This document shows, in pieces, positions 24,151-36,350 of a stretch of DNA of 64,000 nucleotides. The notes under the pieces were generated by a model. It saw only the letters and a program-made list of their open reading frames with translations. It made no database searches and had not been told where the DNA came from. Each line of letters starts with the position of its first letter. The stretch's first letter is position 1. The position numbers were made by a program, and so were the translations under genes. Source of the DNA: Sesamum alatum (Eukaryota; Streptophyta; Magnoliopsida; Lamiales; Pedaliaceae); assembly GCA_034509735.1 (NCBI GenBank), contig JACGWO010000007.1, positions 22,596,046-22,660,045 of the forward strand. Direction: 5' to 3'.

Positions 24151-26584
24151 AGACAGTTTTGTCTAATCATTTCCTTGGTTGGTTCTTCAATTTCAGCAAC
24201 ATCATTGCTATCTTAGCTAATGTATGATTTATTTGCCTTTGGTTTGTTTGTTATAATACCACATGGTTTTACTTGGAAAAAGATTAGCTCAAGAATTAAT
24301 TCAACCATTTAATTAATCGAAATCTAGAAGATAAGCTTCTCCAAGTAAGTATGTAATCCCTTAGGTTTCTCTAGTGATGGTCATAGGCTCACAACTATTG
24401 TGACTTCTAAATTTGATTAATCATATTAAATAAATTATTTTTGAATTAGCCCCTTAGTTCCAAAATCCATTAATCATGGTTGGCGTCTAGCAACAAGTCA
24501 TGAAGACCTATCTCTAGGTAAAGGTGGCGAATCTTTAGACAGCGATGCTATTCAAGTAAGGTCATTTTATCAATTATCTCCTGATTGAGTCCAGTGCATG
24601 AATAGTGAATCAAAACCTTATCAACTCAATCTCTATGCATCACTTCCTTCCATTTCTTAGGTAAGACGGTAGACCTAGGAAACTCTACGTTTGTTGTCGT
24701 GTCGTCATGGCCAAGGACTTGTTAATAAAAAAAAATAGGAAATAGCATAGGAGATCGCATACTCATTGCTTCGGAATGAGTTGTTAATCTCATGTGTTCA
24801 GAATGTCGATAAGACCTTGGCTTCTTGCTTGCACATATGCTACTGCCATTTTTCATAGTAAATATTAATTTAAACAACAGCAAGGCATTCTATCCAACTC
24901 TTTAGATCCAATTCCATGTCCAAAAAACCTTAATTGCAGTATCATATACTACAATGTGTTCAACCTTATGAGGCAGCCTCTTCTTAGTAATCAAGCCAGG
25001 GCAGGGGATATCTATTCTTAGAGGAAGCGATCTTTAGGCACGCACCGACTCCACCTCATGTCAGTCTTCGTTGGGCATTCTTCCTATTGGACAAGCAGCC
25101 TTCCCTATGCTAGCTTTCGTGCTCCCCTTTCAATGAAAAGATTAATAAATAGAAATTTTATCGAACAAAAAGGGAATCCTATCTATAGCACCCAAGTGCC
25201 ATCTTCAAGGATTGAATGTAGTAATTCATCTCCAGTCTAGGCTTCCTTTGCACAGGCTACACATGGCTCCAGGCGGCAAAAAAGCGAAAAATCATTGGTG
25301 GAGCTGCACAGTTACTACTTGGGACTATCCCAATTGACTGCTCCACCAAAACAGGGTAAAAAATGCTTTATACACCTATAGTTTGATTTCATTTTTGGAA
25401 CTAGAACTAAATATTTTATCTTTTATTCTCCAAAGCCAAAAAACGCCATCTAGTACTTCTAAAGTATCTTACAGCCATTTTTTTTTTAAATAAGGTACAC
25501 AACACAAATACACATTGTACTTCCATACTAAACTCTTTTTGCATCGAAACTATGCACACAAGATTGATTTCTCAACCATCCTACACAATTTATCTCTATA
25601 AATTAAAATGCCCACGATTTAGGATGCAACCTAATTTATATATGGAGAATTAAGTGGACAATTAATTATTTTTGTTTCTTATGACACTCACATAAAATCT
25701 AATTATTTTTTGGCTTTCGGGATTTCTTTCTTCTTTCTGGTCCTTCTACATCAAGAACAACAACAAAGGTAACTTCTTTTTAAATATAGTTACTAAAAAC
25801 GTAAAAAAAAAAAAAAAAAGAACAAAAAAGATACTCAAATTCTGAACCATCTTCGTTTGAACTTCAGAAGCAAAAATCATTAGAGGAAAAGCCACAAACA
25901 AATGGCCACAGATAAAATATCCAGAGCTACGTACAATATATATATTTGAGACACCATATATTTGTGTTTACAATACTACAAAGTTCTTATTTTTTGGTTT
26001 TTTGGTTTCTTGTAGGAAGAAGTTATCTACCAAGAACCTAGAAATGCAACTTTAATGGGAAAGATTGTTAGAGCAAGTGCTGAAAATGTTGCAAATAGAA
26101 ACAAAAACAAAAGGCGGACCATTTTTCAAATGTTGAAAAAATTAAAGAGAGGTCCAAAACAAGGTCATGGAAGCCATGAAGTATGGGAGGAAACTAAAAC
26201 CTTTTCTTGTAAATTGATGGGCATTAGTCTCTGAACAGTATGGCTTATAATTTTTGGGATGTTATTCTCATTTTGGGACCTCTATACTTTTAGACAGGAA
26301 TCCTTGAGGCTTTCCGAAAATGTTCATGCATTCTTTTACGTTCCTTTCAGCATTTCAGTACTTCATTTGTGCAAAGTGTGCGGAATACACTAACAACTAC
26401 AAGGAAAATAATACCATAGCTGAATATCCTTCATTTCAAATTAAAATATTCTAAAAATTAGAATTAAACATAATTTTCACTTCATTATAAGGACTAACAC
26501 CAACAATAACACACTACTAACGTCTGTCCACAATTTGACACTTTTTACTACTTTTTCCTTACCTTCAACATTATAACAAATGTT
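24151..26584. other. Unrecognised, non-coding region; possible decayed LTR
   Basis: Positions about 24280-24800 resemble the style of the copia LTRs in the window (a GGCGTCTAGCAAC word near 24482 and alternating AATTAATT stretches), but I cannot align them convincingly. Positions 24960-25260 have a different composition without repeat hallmarks. The rest is AT-rich and empty. Confidence 0.35.
25292..25346 (+). repeat. Short imperfect hairpin
   Basis: TTGGTGGAG pairs with CTCCACCAA, CAGT with ACTG, and TTGGGA with TCCCAA around a short loop. It is visible in sequence; a functional RNA is not implied. Confidence 0.55.
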
Positions 26585-26740
26585 GTTAGACCCGGATCAG
26601 AGCGGCCTGGAACCAATCAAGTGTTCAGCCTGGGTCAATGGTGAAAATTTGGTGCAAATTGGATCGGTGTGAACCGATCCAACCCGGCCAAAATCGGTTG
26701 ACCTGGAACCCAATTGACCCGATTTTGTAAAAAAAGATTT
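26585..26740. repeat. Terminal fragment of an unidentified element flanking the LINE
   Basis: GGGTCAATGGT and ATCGGTTGACC words here recur inverted at about 34055-34110, on the far side of the LINE. This may be an element pair split by the LINE. Confidence 0.4.
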
Positions 26741-27287
26741 ATAAAATCAATGATATATATTCCACTAAAAAAATAATAAAGTTAAATATACAAAGAGACA
26801 AGAAAATAAATCCCAAACAAATAAATAGGCAATTGCTTCATGGATAATTATTCAAATAAACTATGATCATATTTATAGTGTAAATAGCTTAAGATTGCCT
26901 TATGCTTTTCCTTTGTGAGACAAATGAGAAAGTGTTTAATCTTGGTTTCTACTTTTTCAATGTGGAGGGTGGCTGAGTGTTCTGTTAGTGTCATAGGCTA
27001 GATCGTTTACTTTATCATGAGTTTTACTTCGTTCGGCCACGTGACTTTCTTAGTGACTGGTGACCTCTCGTGATTTTAGATTCTTCGCAGTTTTTCTGTC
27101 CCTTTCATTTCGTTTTCTTTTTCATGGTTAGCTATTTGTGTCCATACTCTTGTTCTCCTAACTTCAATTGTTTCCTTGGTGTTGGTCTTACTTTACCTAG
27201 GGGTGTCGGGTAACGGCAGCGGAGGAGTATCATTTCAGGGAAGCAGTCGAGGGAGAAGGGGTCTGCTGAGTTGGTGGGCATTTCCCG

Positions 27288-28960
27288 ATGGATCCGCCTG
27301 TGGACAGGTTGGGCTTGGCGCTCCTGTTAACAGAGGACGAGGTTAGAGACTTCATCTTCAGCTTGGGTGGGTAGGGCTTCTCAGGAGGTATTTCTATTGG
27401 TCGGTCGACTCATTCACACCAAGGGCCTATCGGTATGATGTGCTATCAAATACTTTCCAATTTCTCTTCCGGCCGGCAAAGGGTATGCAGGTACGGCTAC
27501 TGGAGGAGAATCAATTTCTATTGTCTTTCAACCATAGGGTAGACAGGGGTCGAGCTCTTGATGGCAGTCCGTGGACTTTCAACAAAAATCTGGTCATCTT
27601 GGGTATGGTCTCTGATGATGAGAACCCCATGGAGGTGGAGCTCAACTAGTGTTCATTTTATGTTCACATCTAAGGACTCCAGATATGGATGAGACTAAAG
27701 AGGTGGTGGAGTCAATAGGTAACAGACTACAGGTGTGTGTCGATTTAGATTAGGTGCGCTCTTCGCTCTCGTGGGGAGCTAGTGTTCGGATAAGAGTCTT
27801 ACTAGATGTACGCCTGCCGCTCAAGCGTTTCTTAAAGATAAAGGCGCCGGAGGGGGAACGGACAGTATCCTTTACATATGAACGGTCGCCAACCTTTTGT
27901 TATGGTTGTGGGGTGCTTAGCCATCTGCTAAGGGATTGCTCTACTTTCTTGGAACCCGATGCAGTGGGAATCATGTGCGCTCTCCGCTCTCGTGGGGAGC
28001 TAGTGTTCGGATAAGAGTCTCACTAGATGTACGTCTACCGCTAAAGCGTTTCTTAAAGATAAAGGCGCCAGAGGGGTGCTTGGCCATCTGCTGAGGGATT
28101 GCCCTACTGTCTTGGAACCCCATGCAGGGGGACTTGGGACTGACTTGCAGTATGGGCCCTGGCTAAGGGAATCTAGACCAATGCCGCCATTTTTTTGTCC
28201 TTGACGGGCTTCGATTGTGGATCTTCTTGTAGCTGTGATACTAGCCGGTTAGGTAGAAATGGGGGAGATGGGTTAGGGGTTCAGCGGGGGGTGGGGATTT
28301 TTTGTTTTGTTCGCCAGTTGGGGGATGAAGGAGGGGCTGTGGGAAGGCCTCGGTCGGAGGTGACGTCAGCGCTAGGGGAGGGAGGCGGGCTGCGAACGAT
28401 GAGGGGGTGGGGGAGGGCATGCATGGTTAAGAACGTAGGGGGGAGGGAGTTGCGGTGGAGCTGAGGGGTGAGGAGATGTGGGGGAAGAGAAGTGGGGAAG
28501 GAGGAGCTGGTGCTGGAGTTGGGCCTGAGAGGGAATCGCGTGGGTATAATCGAAGTAGGCCGAGAAGTGAGTAGCCCAATTTGTCCATGTCTGGGCTTGG
28601 AGCAAAGAAGCCCAACGAGCTGCCTTATATCCAAATTTCCCAACCCAACCTTGTCCTCCTTTGGTAGCCCTCTCAAAAACACTAACCTTGAGCCCATTAC
28701 CCAACCCTAACTCTAGCCCTCTTATTCCCAATGAAACCCAGGTGCCTAGTACTCCTTTTCAAAGCCCAATTCTCGTAGCCCATCAACCCAATTCAGGGGA
28801 TACTTTCCGCCCAGCTCAGGTTCAACGAGAGCCTCTTCCTACTAAAGCCAATTCTGACTTCATGTCATCCACCACCATCAGACCACCAAATTTCCAAACC
28901 TCCACCTAATTCCCAAATCCTACCCCCAATACAGGTGGCGAATTCTTTGTAAAAGAAAAG
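27288..28960 (+). pseudogene. LINE ORF1 (DUF4283-like domain plus CCHC zinc knuckle), broken
   Basis: The start ATG at 27288 gives MDPPVDRLGLALLLTEDE, the usual opening of plant L1 ORF1. A stop and a frameshift follow near 27370. The second frame (27440-27649) contains LLSFNHRVDRGRALDGSP and WTFNKNLVIL, the DUF4283 core. A third frame (27754-28014) holds FCYGCGVLSHLLRDC, an intact CX2CX4HX4C knuckle. The knuckle region is then duplicated in tandem. From 28560 to 28960 plus-strand frames are proline/asparagine-rich with NP repeats, as in the linker of these ORFs. The protein would coat LINE RNA; this copy cannot be made intact. Confidence 0.8.
27754..28131 (+). repeat. Tandem duplication of the ORF1 zinc-knuckle segment, second copy deleted
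   Basis: The unit starting GTGCGCTCTTCGCTCTCG at 27754 repeats from 27975 with a few substitutions. The second copy lacks about 56 bp encoding the YGC half of the knuckle. The gap falls in a GAGGGG context, which suggests slippage. Confidence 0.9.
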
Positions 28961-28972
28961 CAACCCAATTAC

Positions 28973-29915
28973 TGATAAAGCATCTATAGACAAATCAATT
29001 TTGCACCCAATCAAATGACGACAAGTGAAAAATATATATATTATTTATTAATTATAATATTTTTCTATTTATATTTTGGGAATTTACTAAATTAATTTCA
29101 AATGTAAATAGTTAATTTAATTGATATTTTTATATATATTTCATTATCAAATCAATGGCCGACAAGTGTCAAATGAGGTGATTTGGCCAATCAAATCAAG
29201 ACAAATATTTTTTATTATTATCTCTTTGAAAAAATAGAAAAATTAAAGAGATAATATCAAAATCGACCAATCATGTCTTCAAAAATATTTAATGTATTAT
29301 CTCTTTAAAATTAAAATAAGGAGATTATATAAAATAAGTGTTCAAGTTCACCACAACTCTACTTCTTTGACAACTATATAAAGGGTGAACTCATTTGACA
29401 CACACAGATACAACTGAAGACATGAGCAAGAGAGCATCAAGAAGTTCCAAAATCCTCTCAAGCACAAATCAAGGAAGATCCACGGCGTTCAAGGCAAGAT
29501 TCAAGGCGTTCATTGCGGAAATAATCCAAAATCAGCATTTAATTCGACAAGAAGTCCGAAGACCAGTCAATTAACGTTATCAAGACAGAAGTCCACCTTG
29601 GCGGAAGATCAAAGTCTCAAATCCACCAAGAAATATCCAAATTCAAGCCAAATATCTCCAAGTTTATAGCGTTTAATCCGAGAACAAGTCAACGACCCCT
29701 GAATTAACATTATTCAAAATCAAAGGAGATCAAGCGTCGAGTTTCACCTCTAAAGTTGCCGAAGTCAAAGGTCACGTTCTTGAAGAGAAGAATCAGAGGT
29801 TTTTAAGTAGAGATTTGACACCCACAAACACTCAAATCAATTCAAGAAATTTTATTTGTACTATTTTCTTGTTTCAATAAATTCAGGAACACGAAAGTTT
29901 GTTTATAGCATCCAC
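28973..29915 (+). repeat. Probable solo LTR inserted in the LINE
   Basis: An AT-rich 940-bp block interrupts the LINE. It starts TGATAAAGCATCTATAG and ends near TTTATAGCATCCACA. It has a TATA box (CTATATAAAGG at about 29374) about 60 bp before an ACACACAGA leader, as in Ty3/gypsy LTRs. Flanking duplications are not clear (ATTAC on the left, ATATA on the right), so boundaries and class are uncertain. Confidence 0.5.
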
Positions 29916-30185
29916 AATATATTTTTCAGTTTCATTATCTTCAGGCGAAGGGCAGTTCGAGGCGGGCTATCTCGCCTCTATCCCAATTGTGTTTCATTTG
30001 GGTAGGGGGACTAACAGAGATTGTGGGGGGCGAGGGCGTCGGGGAGAACGAAGTCGGCGGCTAGGGTGCGCTGAAATGGAAAGGGGTTATGCTAGAGACA
30101 GGACCGGTTATGAAAAAATTGCTGTTGGATTCTGAACATAGTATCGCAGATTCGGCGGCGGCTGTAGGGCAACCCGCCGCTCGCC

Positions 30186-33100
30186 ATGAGGTTGTTGGTG
30201 TGGAACTGTCTGGTCTCGAGATAACCTCGATAGTTCGCAAACTCGGAGAATTGATATGAGAATATAGTCCTAAGGTGGTGTTTTTATCAGAAGCTAAATG
30301 TGGCGTACGTAGGTTCGAAGGGGTGAAACAGAGGTTAGATATGTTCGACATTGGCGTTTTAGCAGAGGGACAATCTGGAGGGTTGGGTTTATTATGGCAG
30401 AAAGATGTGGCCGTGACTTTGAGATCGTTCTCTCCGATATCACATTGATGTGCAAGTCATGACGGCGAACTCAGATTCTGGGTGGCGTTTCACAGGGTTT
30501 TACGAGGATCCCGAGGCATCTCAATGCAGATTCTCCTGGTCTAGGCTGAGGTCCCTTGGCACACATCCAGAGTCACCGTAGTTGTGCGCCGGAGACTTCA
30601 ATGAGATATTATTCCAACACAAAAAAAATAGGCGTTGCTAGACCACTGTGGCAACTAAACGCATTCCGCCAGGTTTTGCTAGATTGTGTATTATCTGAAA
30701 TTGGTTTTTGGGGCTCGAGCTACACCTGGTGTAATCGGCGGGAGGCTCCGAAAACAGTGAGGGCCCGACTGGACAGAGCTTGTGTGAATCCGGCATGGCA
30801 GTGTAAGTTCCCTGTGACGTATATTGAGCATGTGCCTATGGTTAGTTCTGATCATAAGGTTTTGGTTATTGATGTTATGGAGGGGAATGGACCTAGAAAG
30901 GTGAGGAAGAAGCCTCAATTCAGGTTTAAAGCTTGTTGGTTGCAATCTGAAGGGTGCAGACGAGTGTTTGAATGAACATGGGAGGGGTGCAGTAGGGGAC
31001 GCTCATTCCATCCTTTGGCAGAAACTCAGAATCGGGGGTTGGGGCTTTTGAAATGGAACCGAGAGGAGTTCGTGAGACCTAAGCTGGAACGAAATGAGCT
31101 GAAACACCGCTATCTACAGCTGGAACAGGGTCCGTTAAGGAGGGAGGAGTATCATGAAATGCTCAACATCCGGACTCGGCTAATCATAAACGAGGCACAA
31201 GTAACGCTGAAATGGCAACAGTGCGGTAAGGAACATTTGCTGACAAATCGAGATGGCAATAATAAGTTTTTTCACTCTCAGGCCTCCACTCGAATGCGTT
31301 AGAATAGCATCCATCAGCTTAAGGATAATAGTGGGGTTTGGAGAGATAAGGCAGACGATATCCAATTGCTTCTCCTGCAGCACTTCCGATCCATTTTCAC
31401 ATCTAGCCGGCCATCGGTCTCGAACATCAATGAGGTAGTCTCTGCGATCCACTGGCGCGTGACCCCTAAAATGAATGCTTTTCTTGATGCTCCGTTCTCA
31501 GCATCTGAGGTAAAGCAGGCTTTATTCGGTATGTTCATGTTCAAATCCCCTGGCCCAGATGATATATCCCCCATATTTTATCAAAAGTTTTAGCCTGTTG
31601 TTGGCCCTGATGTAACCAATTATGTTCTTAGAATCTTAAATGATCACATGCTCCTGAACAAGATGAACTATACGCATGTCATTCTCATTCCTAAAGTTGG
31701 TGCCCCTGAATATGTCACCCAGTTACGACCTATTAGTCTCTGTAATGTCGTGACTAAAATTGCTTCGAAGTGCATCGTTAATAGGTTAAAAGGAATTATG
31801 GATTCGATCATGTCCCCCACCTAATCTGCCTTTATTCCCGGTTGGCTAATCACAGATAATGTCCTTCTTGCCTTTGAGCTTAACCATTTCTTAAAAGTGT
31901 CATCCCGGTTAAAAGAAGGTTATGTCGCTCTCAAACTAGACATGAGTAAAGCCTATGATATAGTGGAATGGTCTTCCCTTCGATGCGCGTTATCTAGGTT
32001 AGGTTTTGAGAGTATGTCTATTAATCTGATCATGTTACTTGTGACTACAGTGTCTTATTCTCTAACTTTAAATGGGGAACACTTTGGGTTTTTTCGGCCG
32101 GAGAGGGGGATTCGTCAAGGGGACCCCCTCTCACCAAACCTGTTCATTTTTTATGCAGAAGCATTTTCGTGCATGCTACTGTGTATCTCTCATCTGCACT
32201 TCGCCGACGATACACTCCTATTTTGTGCGGCGACGGAAGAACAGGTGGGAGAGATTCAGTGCATACTGGGGATCTATAAGAAGACGTTAGATTAAGTGGT
32301 TAACTTCTCCAAGTCCAGCATGGTTGTGAGTGGGGGCATGCGGGCTGAGGATAAACGGAGGCTGGCTGCACAATTGGGGGTTAGGCTAGTGGAGTCCCAT
32401 GATCGATATATTTGTTTTGCCTGTTGTGGCGGGTCAGTCGAGGAGTGCTTTGTTTCATAACATTAGAGATCGGTTTTGGGGTCGTATCTCGGGGTGGGAC
32501 AGTAAAATGCTCTCTCAAGCGGGGAAAGGGGTGCTCATCAAGGCGGTCCTTCAATCTCTCCCTACTTATGCCATGTCGTGTTTTCGGTTCCCGGATAGCT
32601 TGGTAAAGGAGCTGGAATCGGTGATGGCGAATTTTTGGTGGCATTGTAGGGGGGAGAGAATGGTGCACTGGGTTGCATGGTAGAAATTGTGTCGGCCGAC
32701 GGGAGTGGGGGGCCTGGGTTTCCATGGCTTGAAGGCCTTTAATCTTGCTCTCTTGGCAAAGCAAGGCTGGAAGTTATTATCTCGACCAGATTCTCTGCTT
32801 AGTCAAGTCCTCAAAAGCTCGATATTTTCCAAATAACTCGTTCTGGGAGGCTGCTATCAGCGTCAAACCGTCTTTAACTTGGAGGAGCATTTTGGCATCT
32901 CAGGATATTCTTAGAATTGGCTGCGTGGAAAAGGAGGAGCATGTCAACTCTCACAGGACTAGGCTGAGATGGGCGCCGGGTAAGAATGGGTTATTTAGTG
33001 TTTGTAGTGCGTATGAAGTGGTGATGGATCTTACGCAGGGTCGACTGGCACCCTCCTCTCATTCTATTCCGACTGTGGCAGGGGAGAGTCGTAGTTTTTA

Positions 33101-33480
33101 GCTGAAGTTGTGGTCTCTTAATGTTCCCCTACATGTAAGGCGACAAGCATGGCGTTTTTACTTCGAGTCTGTTCCGGTCCTTGAAAATCTGGCTAGAAGG
33201 CGTCCAATGATTGATACGCGGTGTGCGGCTTGCAGTGCTGCAAGGGAGTCGGTGTGCCATATTTTGCTATAGTGCCATTTTGCCCGAGTGGTCTAGGCTG
33301 TTTCGAATTTACCGTGGCATGTTGTGGTTGACTGGGGTGAGGGACCGGCAATGTGGATGTCACGGGCGCTGCAGAAGATGGAAAAGGATAATGCTGGTCG
33401 TTTCCTCACTATCTGTTGGGCCATGTGGCAAAGCCGCAACAAGAAGGTGATGGAAGGAAAGAATTAGGATCCTCAGAGGG
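30186..33480 (+). pseudogene. LINE ORF2: endonuclease, reverse transcriptase, zf-RVT; broken
   Basis: The ATG at 30186 starts MRLLVWNC, the typical first strand of the L1 endonuclease. Fragments in shifting frames follow: FLSEAKCGVRRFEG (about 30285), CAGDFNEIL (about 30580), an ORF with SYTWCNRREAPKTVRARLD and SSDHKVLVID (30556-30975). The RT spans about 31366-32700: KSPGPDDISPIFYQKF, LRPISLCNVV, KLDMSKAYDIVEW, GIRQGDPLSPNLFIF and the catalytic HFADDTLLF. Then VLIKAVLQSLPTYAMSCF and a zf-RVT region (about 33110-33280, with CAACSAARESVCHIL). The catalytic FADD is preserved, but at least six frame changes or stops separate the blocks. The enzyme would nick DNA and copy LINE RNA in place. Confidence 0.88.
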
Positions 33481-33846
33481 TGGTGAGGGAAGGTTTTTTG
33501 TTTTGGACCAGTACCAATTGCTAGACAGAGGATGAAGCTGGGTTTGCTGGGCAATGGTGACTGAATCTGTTTTTAGCTGGGAGGTGAGTTGGGGAATATT
33601 TTATAGAATAGGGGTGTTGTAGTTTAGGTTCTGTTTTTTAGTTGTTGATTAGCTTGAGTGCGTCTTTGCTGGTCTTTGTGTTTTTTTGTTGCTGATGGTG
33701 TCTGTGTTGGTAATGTGGTGATGCTTGGTGGTCTGCTAGTGTGTGAGTTGAGTCCTGGTTTTGAGGTTGGTTATTTTGACATTGCTTTTGTACAGACTTT
33801 GGTTTTTCATGGGTATAAATATCATCGCTATTCTATTAAAAAAAAT

Positions 33847-34900
33847 GTATTTGGAGGGTTTTCAATTTTAATTTTATTTACTTCCTCCAAAAGGTTTGTT
33901 GGTTTTTTATTGTTAAATTATTATAGATTGTATTCATTTATAAATTATACAATTTTATAAAATTATTGCTATAAATTGCATATTCAATCTATTGATATAT
34001 AGATATGCTAAATATATATGTATAATAAGGCTCGAGTCGACTGATTTTTTTCATTCGGTCCGATCGGTTGACCATTGACCCTGTGACCAATAGCTTGACC
34101 GATTCGATTTTCGATCCAATTTAAGAAACATTGATTATAATCATCTTCTTCATCTTCATCGACTGAAGCATAAGGATCCCTAAGCCATTGTGTGCTCCAC
34201 AATGAAAATTCACCAGAACCCATTTGGTGACCAAGGTTCTCTTCAGATTGTGCCCAGCGAAAAAATTACAACTTTCGAATCTACAATAATAATATAATTT
34301 ACCTCAAAATATTTTCTATATAGTTCCCACCACTCTAACTTCAACCTTCATTGTAGCCACAAAATGACGTAGTTGAAAACTCAAATCAGGCACTTCCTTA
34401 CACTATTGGATTTTTTCTGTTCGAGTTGATGGCGCAGACATATTGCTTGAAGAAATCAGATGAGAAACAATGGGGGATTATTTCAACTTTTTAATTAAGG
34501 AAGAAAAGAGCAAAAGAGTCAATACACTCTAAATCACTCCGCATCTGATACGCGTGCAACACACGTAATGAGTTCAAGGCTTTTTTGTTTCATTCTAAAA
34601 AGCACATTGAGGTTTATTTGTTTTTTTTTTTTTTCATCGGGAGAATTCTGCATATTTCCCGCACCACAAGGAGGGCAGTTTGAAATCTTTTCTTTCCTGA
34701 TATCAATAGTGAAGTGTGTTGTAAAATTTTTAGAACATGCAGACTCATACATTTTAATTCATCACTTTTTTGTTGCCATAATAGTTGTATGAACTAATTG
34801 TACTTGACTTGTATACTTGTATATTTATTTAATTCGCTATAGATATTCTACTCACTTAGAACTTCTGATGAATTTAATATTTTATTTTTATGGAGCAAAT
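33847..34900. other. AT-rich DNA with an unidentified small minus-strand frame
   Basis: A minus-strand frame at 34008-34260 reads LWSTQWLRDPYASVDEDEED. It is acidic and could be an exon or the C-terminus of a transposase, but I cannot name it. It overlaps the inverted fragment related to 26585-26740. Confidence 0.35.
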
Positions 34901-34924
34901 TATTATAAGAAAATAAAAACATTT

Positions 34925-35150
34925 TATCAATGGGCCTTCCACTCGTCTGCCCATTCTCTTGCAAAATGGGCCTTCCACTCAAATTGGATACGAATTATAC
35001 ATTAGAGAAATTGATTGGGCCAATATTACCAGTTAACCCAAAATTGGGCTGAAACAGTCCAAAATCAAATCCAAACACAGCCTTCCATTTCCCTGTAACC
35101 AAATGGCGGGAATAAGAAGTTCATCTAATTCCACTCTCCAATTTTCAGTT
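34925..35150 (+). promoter_or_regulatory. Promoter-like cluster with an orphan start codon
   Basis: Several TGGGCC/TGGGCT words (about 34930, 34967, 35017, 35044) resemble site II elements bound by TCP factors in plant housekeeping promoters. A TGGCGGGAA word at 35104 resembles an E2F site and overlaps the ATG at 35103, whose frame runs 16 codons (MAGIRSSSNSTLQFSV) to a stop. No gene body follows. ATGGGCCTTCCACTC is repeated twice here. It may be the 5' end of a lost gene, or chance. Confidence 0.3.
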
Positions 35151-35499
35151 TAGTCCTCCTACGGACAGAAATAATAATGAAATTATTCGATATTTGATTG
35201 AAATCGATCAATAAAACTCATTTAAACTCAATTTGTTAAACTTAACAAATTAAATTTGAACAAAAAATTTTGTTTGGTAACTTTTGAGCTCGACTCGAGC
35301 TCACTTCCACTCGTAAAAAATTAATAAAATATTTTTAAAAATATTAAATTACTTAAACTCCAATCATATTTGATTCAATTAAAATCACTTCAGCTCAATT
35401 AGACAATAATCGAACAAAATTCAAATATAATTTTTTAAATTCGTTAATAATTTTAACAAATTTAAATAATAATTCGTTACTCAAATCATTTACACCTGT

Positions 35500-35845
35500 A
35501 AATCCTCCCCATCTCGCACACTGCCAAAGGGCGCTGATCTGCTGCAACAGCCATCATTCGCCCCACTGAGTGACGTGGTGGGAATGAGGCTTCTTCTGAG
35601 GGGACCGCATCATCCTTTGGGCCCCACACTCTCCACGCATAAAAGCTACGGTGCAGCCTTTGCCGCCTTAATTCTCGACATTATGCCCCTCGGAGTTACC
35701 ACCGTCAGATTGGACACGTCATTATTATCGACCGGCTCTGGTCTGTCCTTTGCTTCGAGGACGGTGACCGGCTGCTCGGAATTCCAAGAAACAGGATCTA
35801 CCTCTGCTTTGAGCTTCACATTCACTCATCAATCGGTGCAGTAAT
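35500..35845. other. GC-rich island with ACGT-core motifs, no recognised protein
   Basis: This 340-bp block is richer in GC than its neighbours and has GTGACGTGG and GACACGTCA words. The 89-codon plus frame at 35575-35844 resembles nothing I know. Confidence 0.35.
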
Positions 35846-36350
35846 CAGATTTTGGGAATTAACAAACCAGGCTTTGGACCATGAAGACAGCTGGTTTTTT
35901 TTTTTTTTTTTTGAGATATTTTAATTATTTGATTTTCATAATAATGTTTTGATGGGTTTTTAATTACCGATCATTATTTATTAATGATTGTTTTAATTTT
36001 ATATAGATGGAATCATCATAAATTCGATTGATTCATGAGAAATATATATTTTTTAATTTAAGACTACATAATTCAGTCCACGAAGTTAAAACTTCATATC
36101 TTTAAATTTATGAATCCAAACTCACCTACATGTGCGTTGTTTTTACACTTTAATAGTGGTTATACTGATATCATGATGCAATTATAATTAATTCATTCAA
36201 ACAAAGCATATGCAATTCGAGAGAAAACATAATAGATTGTGATATTAATAATTTATTTACATTATAAGTTGTTTAAACATATAATTTTGTTCCATATATA
36301 TTTCGTTAGTATTTAAATAATTGATATTTTAATGTACTAATTGCTAACTT
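35846..36350. other. AT-rich DNA, no feature seen
   Basis: A T20 homopolymer at about 35893 and no coding or terminal repeats. Confidence 0.5.

Larger units (their letters stand above)
27190..33846 (+). mobile_element. Near full-length L1-type LINE, decayed
   Basis: In order on the plus strand: ORF1 with an RNA-binding-like domain and zinc knuckle, a proline-rich tail, ORF2 with endonuclease, reverse transcriptase and zinc-finger tail, a 3' UTR and a short A-run (TTCTATTAAAAAAAATG at about 33830). A probable solo LTR (28973-29915) is inserted between the ORF1 tail and ORF2. Both ORFs carry several stops and frameshifts. I could not find a clear target-site duplication. The 5' boundary is approximate. 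Confidence 0.85.

Noticed and set aside
25292..25346. Possible microRNA precursor
   Set aside because: The hairpin is short with interrupted pairing; no long continuous duplex as expected for plant miRNA.
28281..28731. Minus-strand frames across LINE ORF1
   Set aside because: They are antisense shadows of the proline-rich ORF1 linker.
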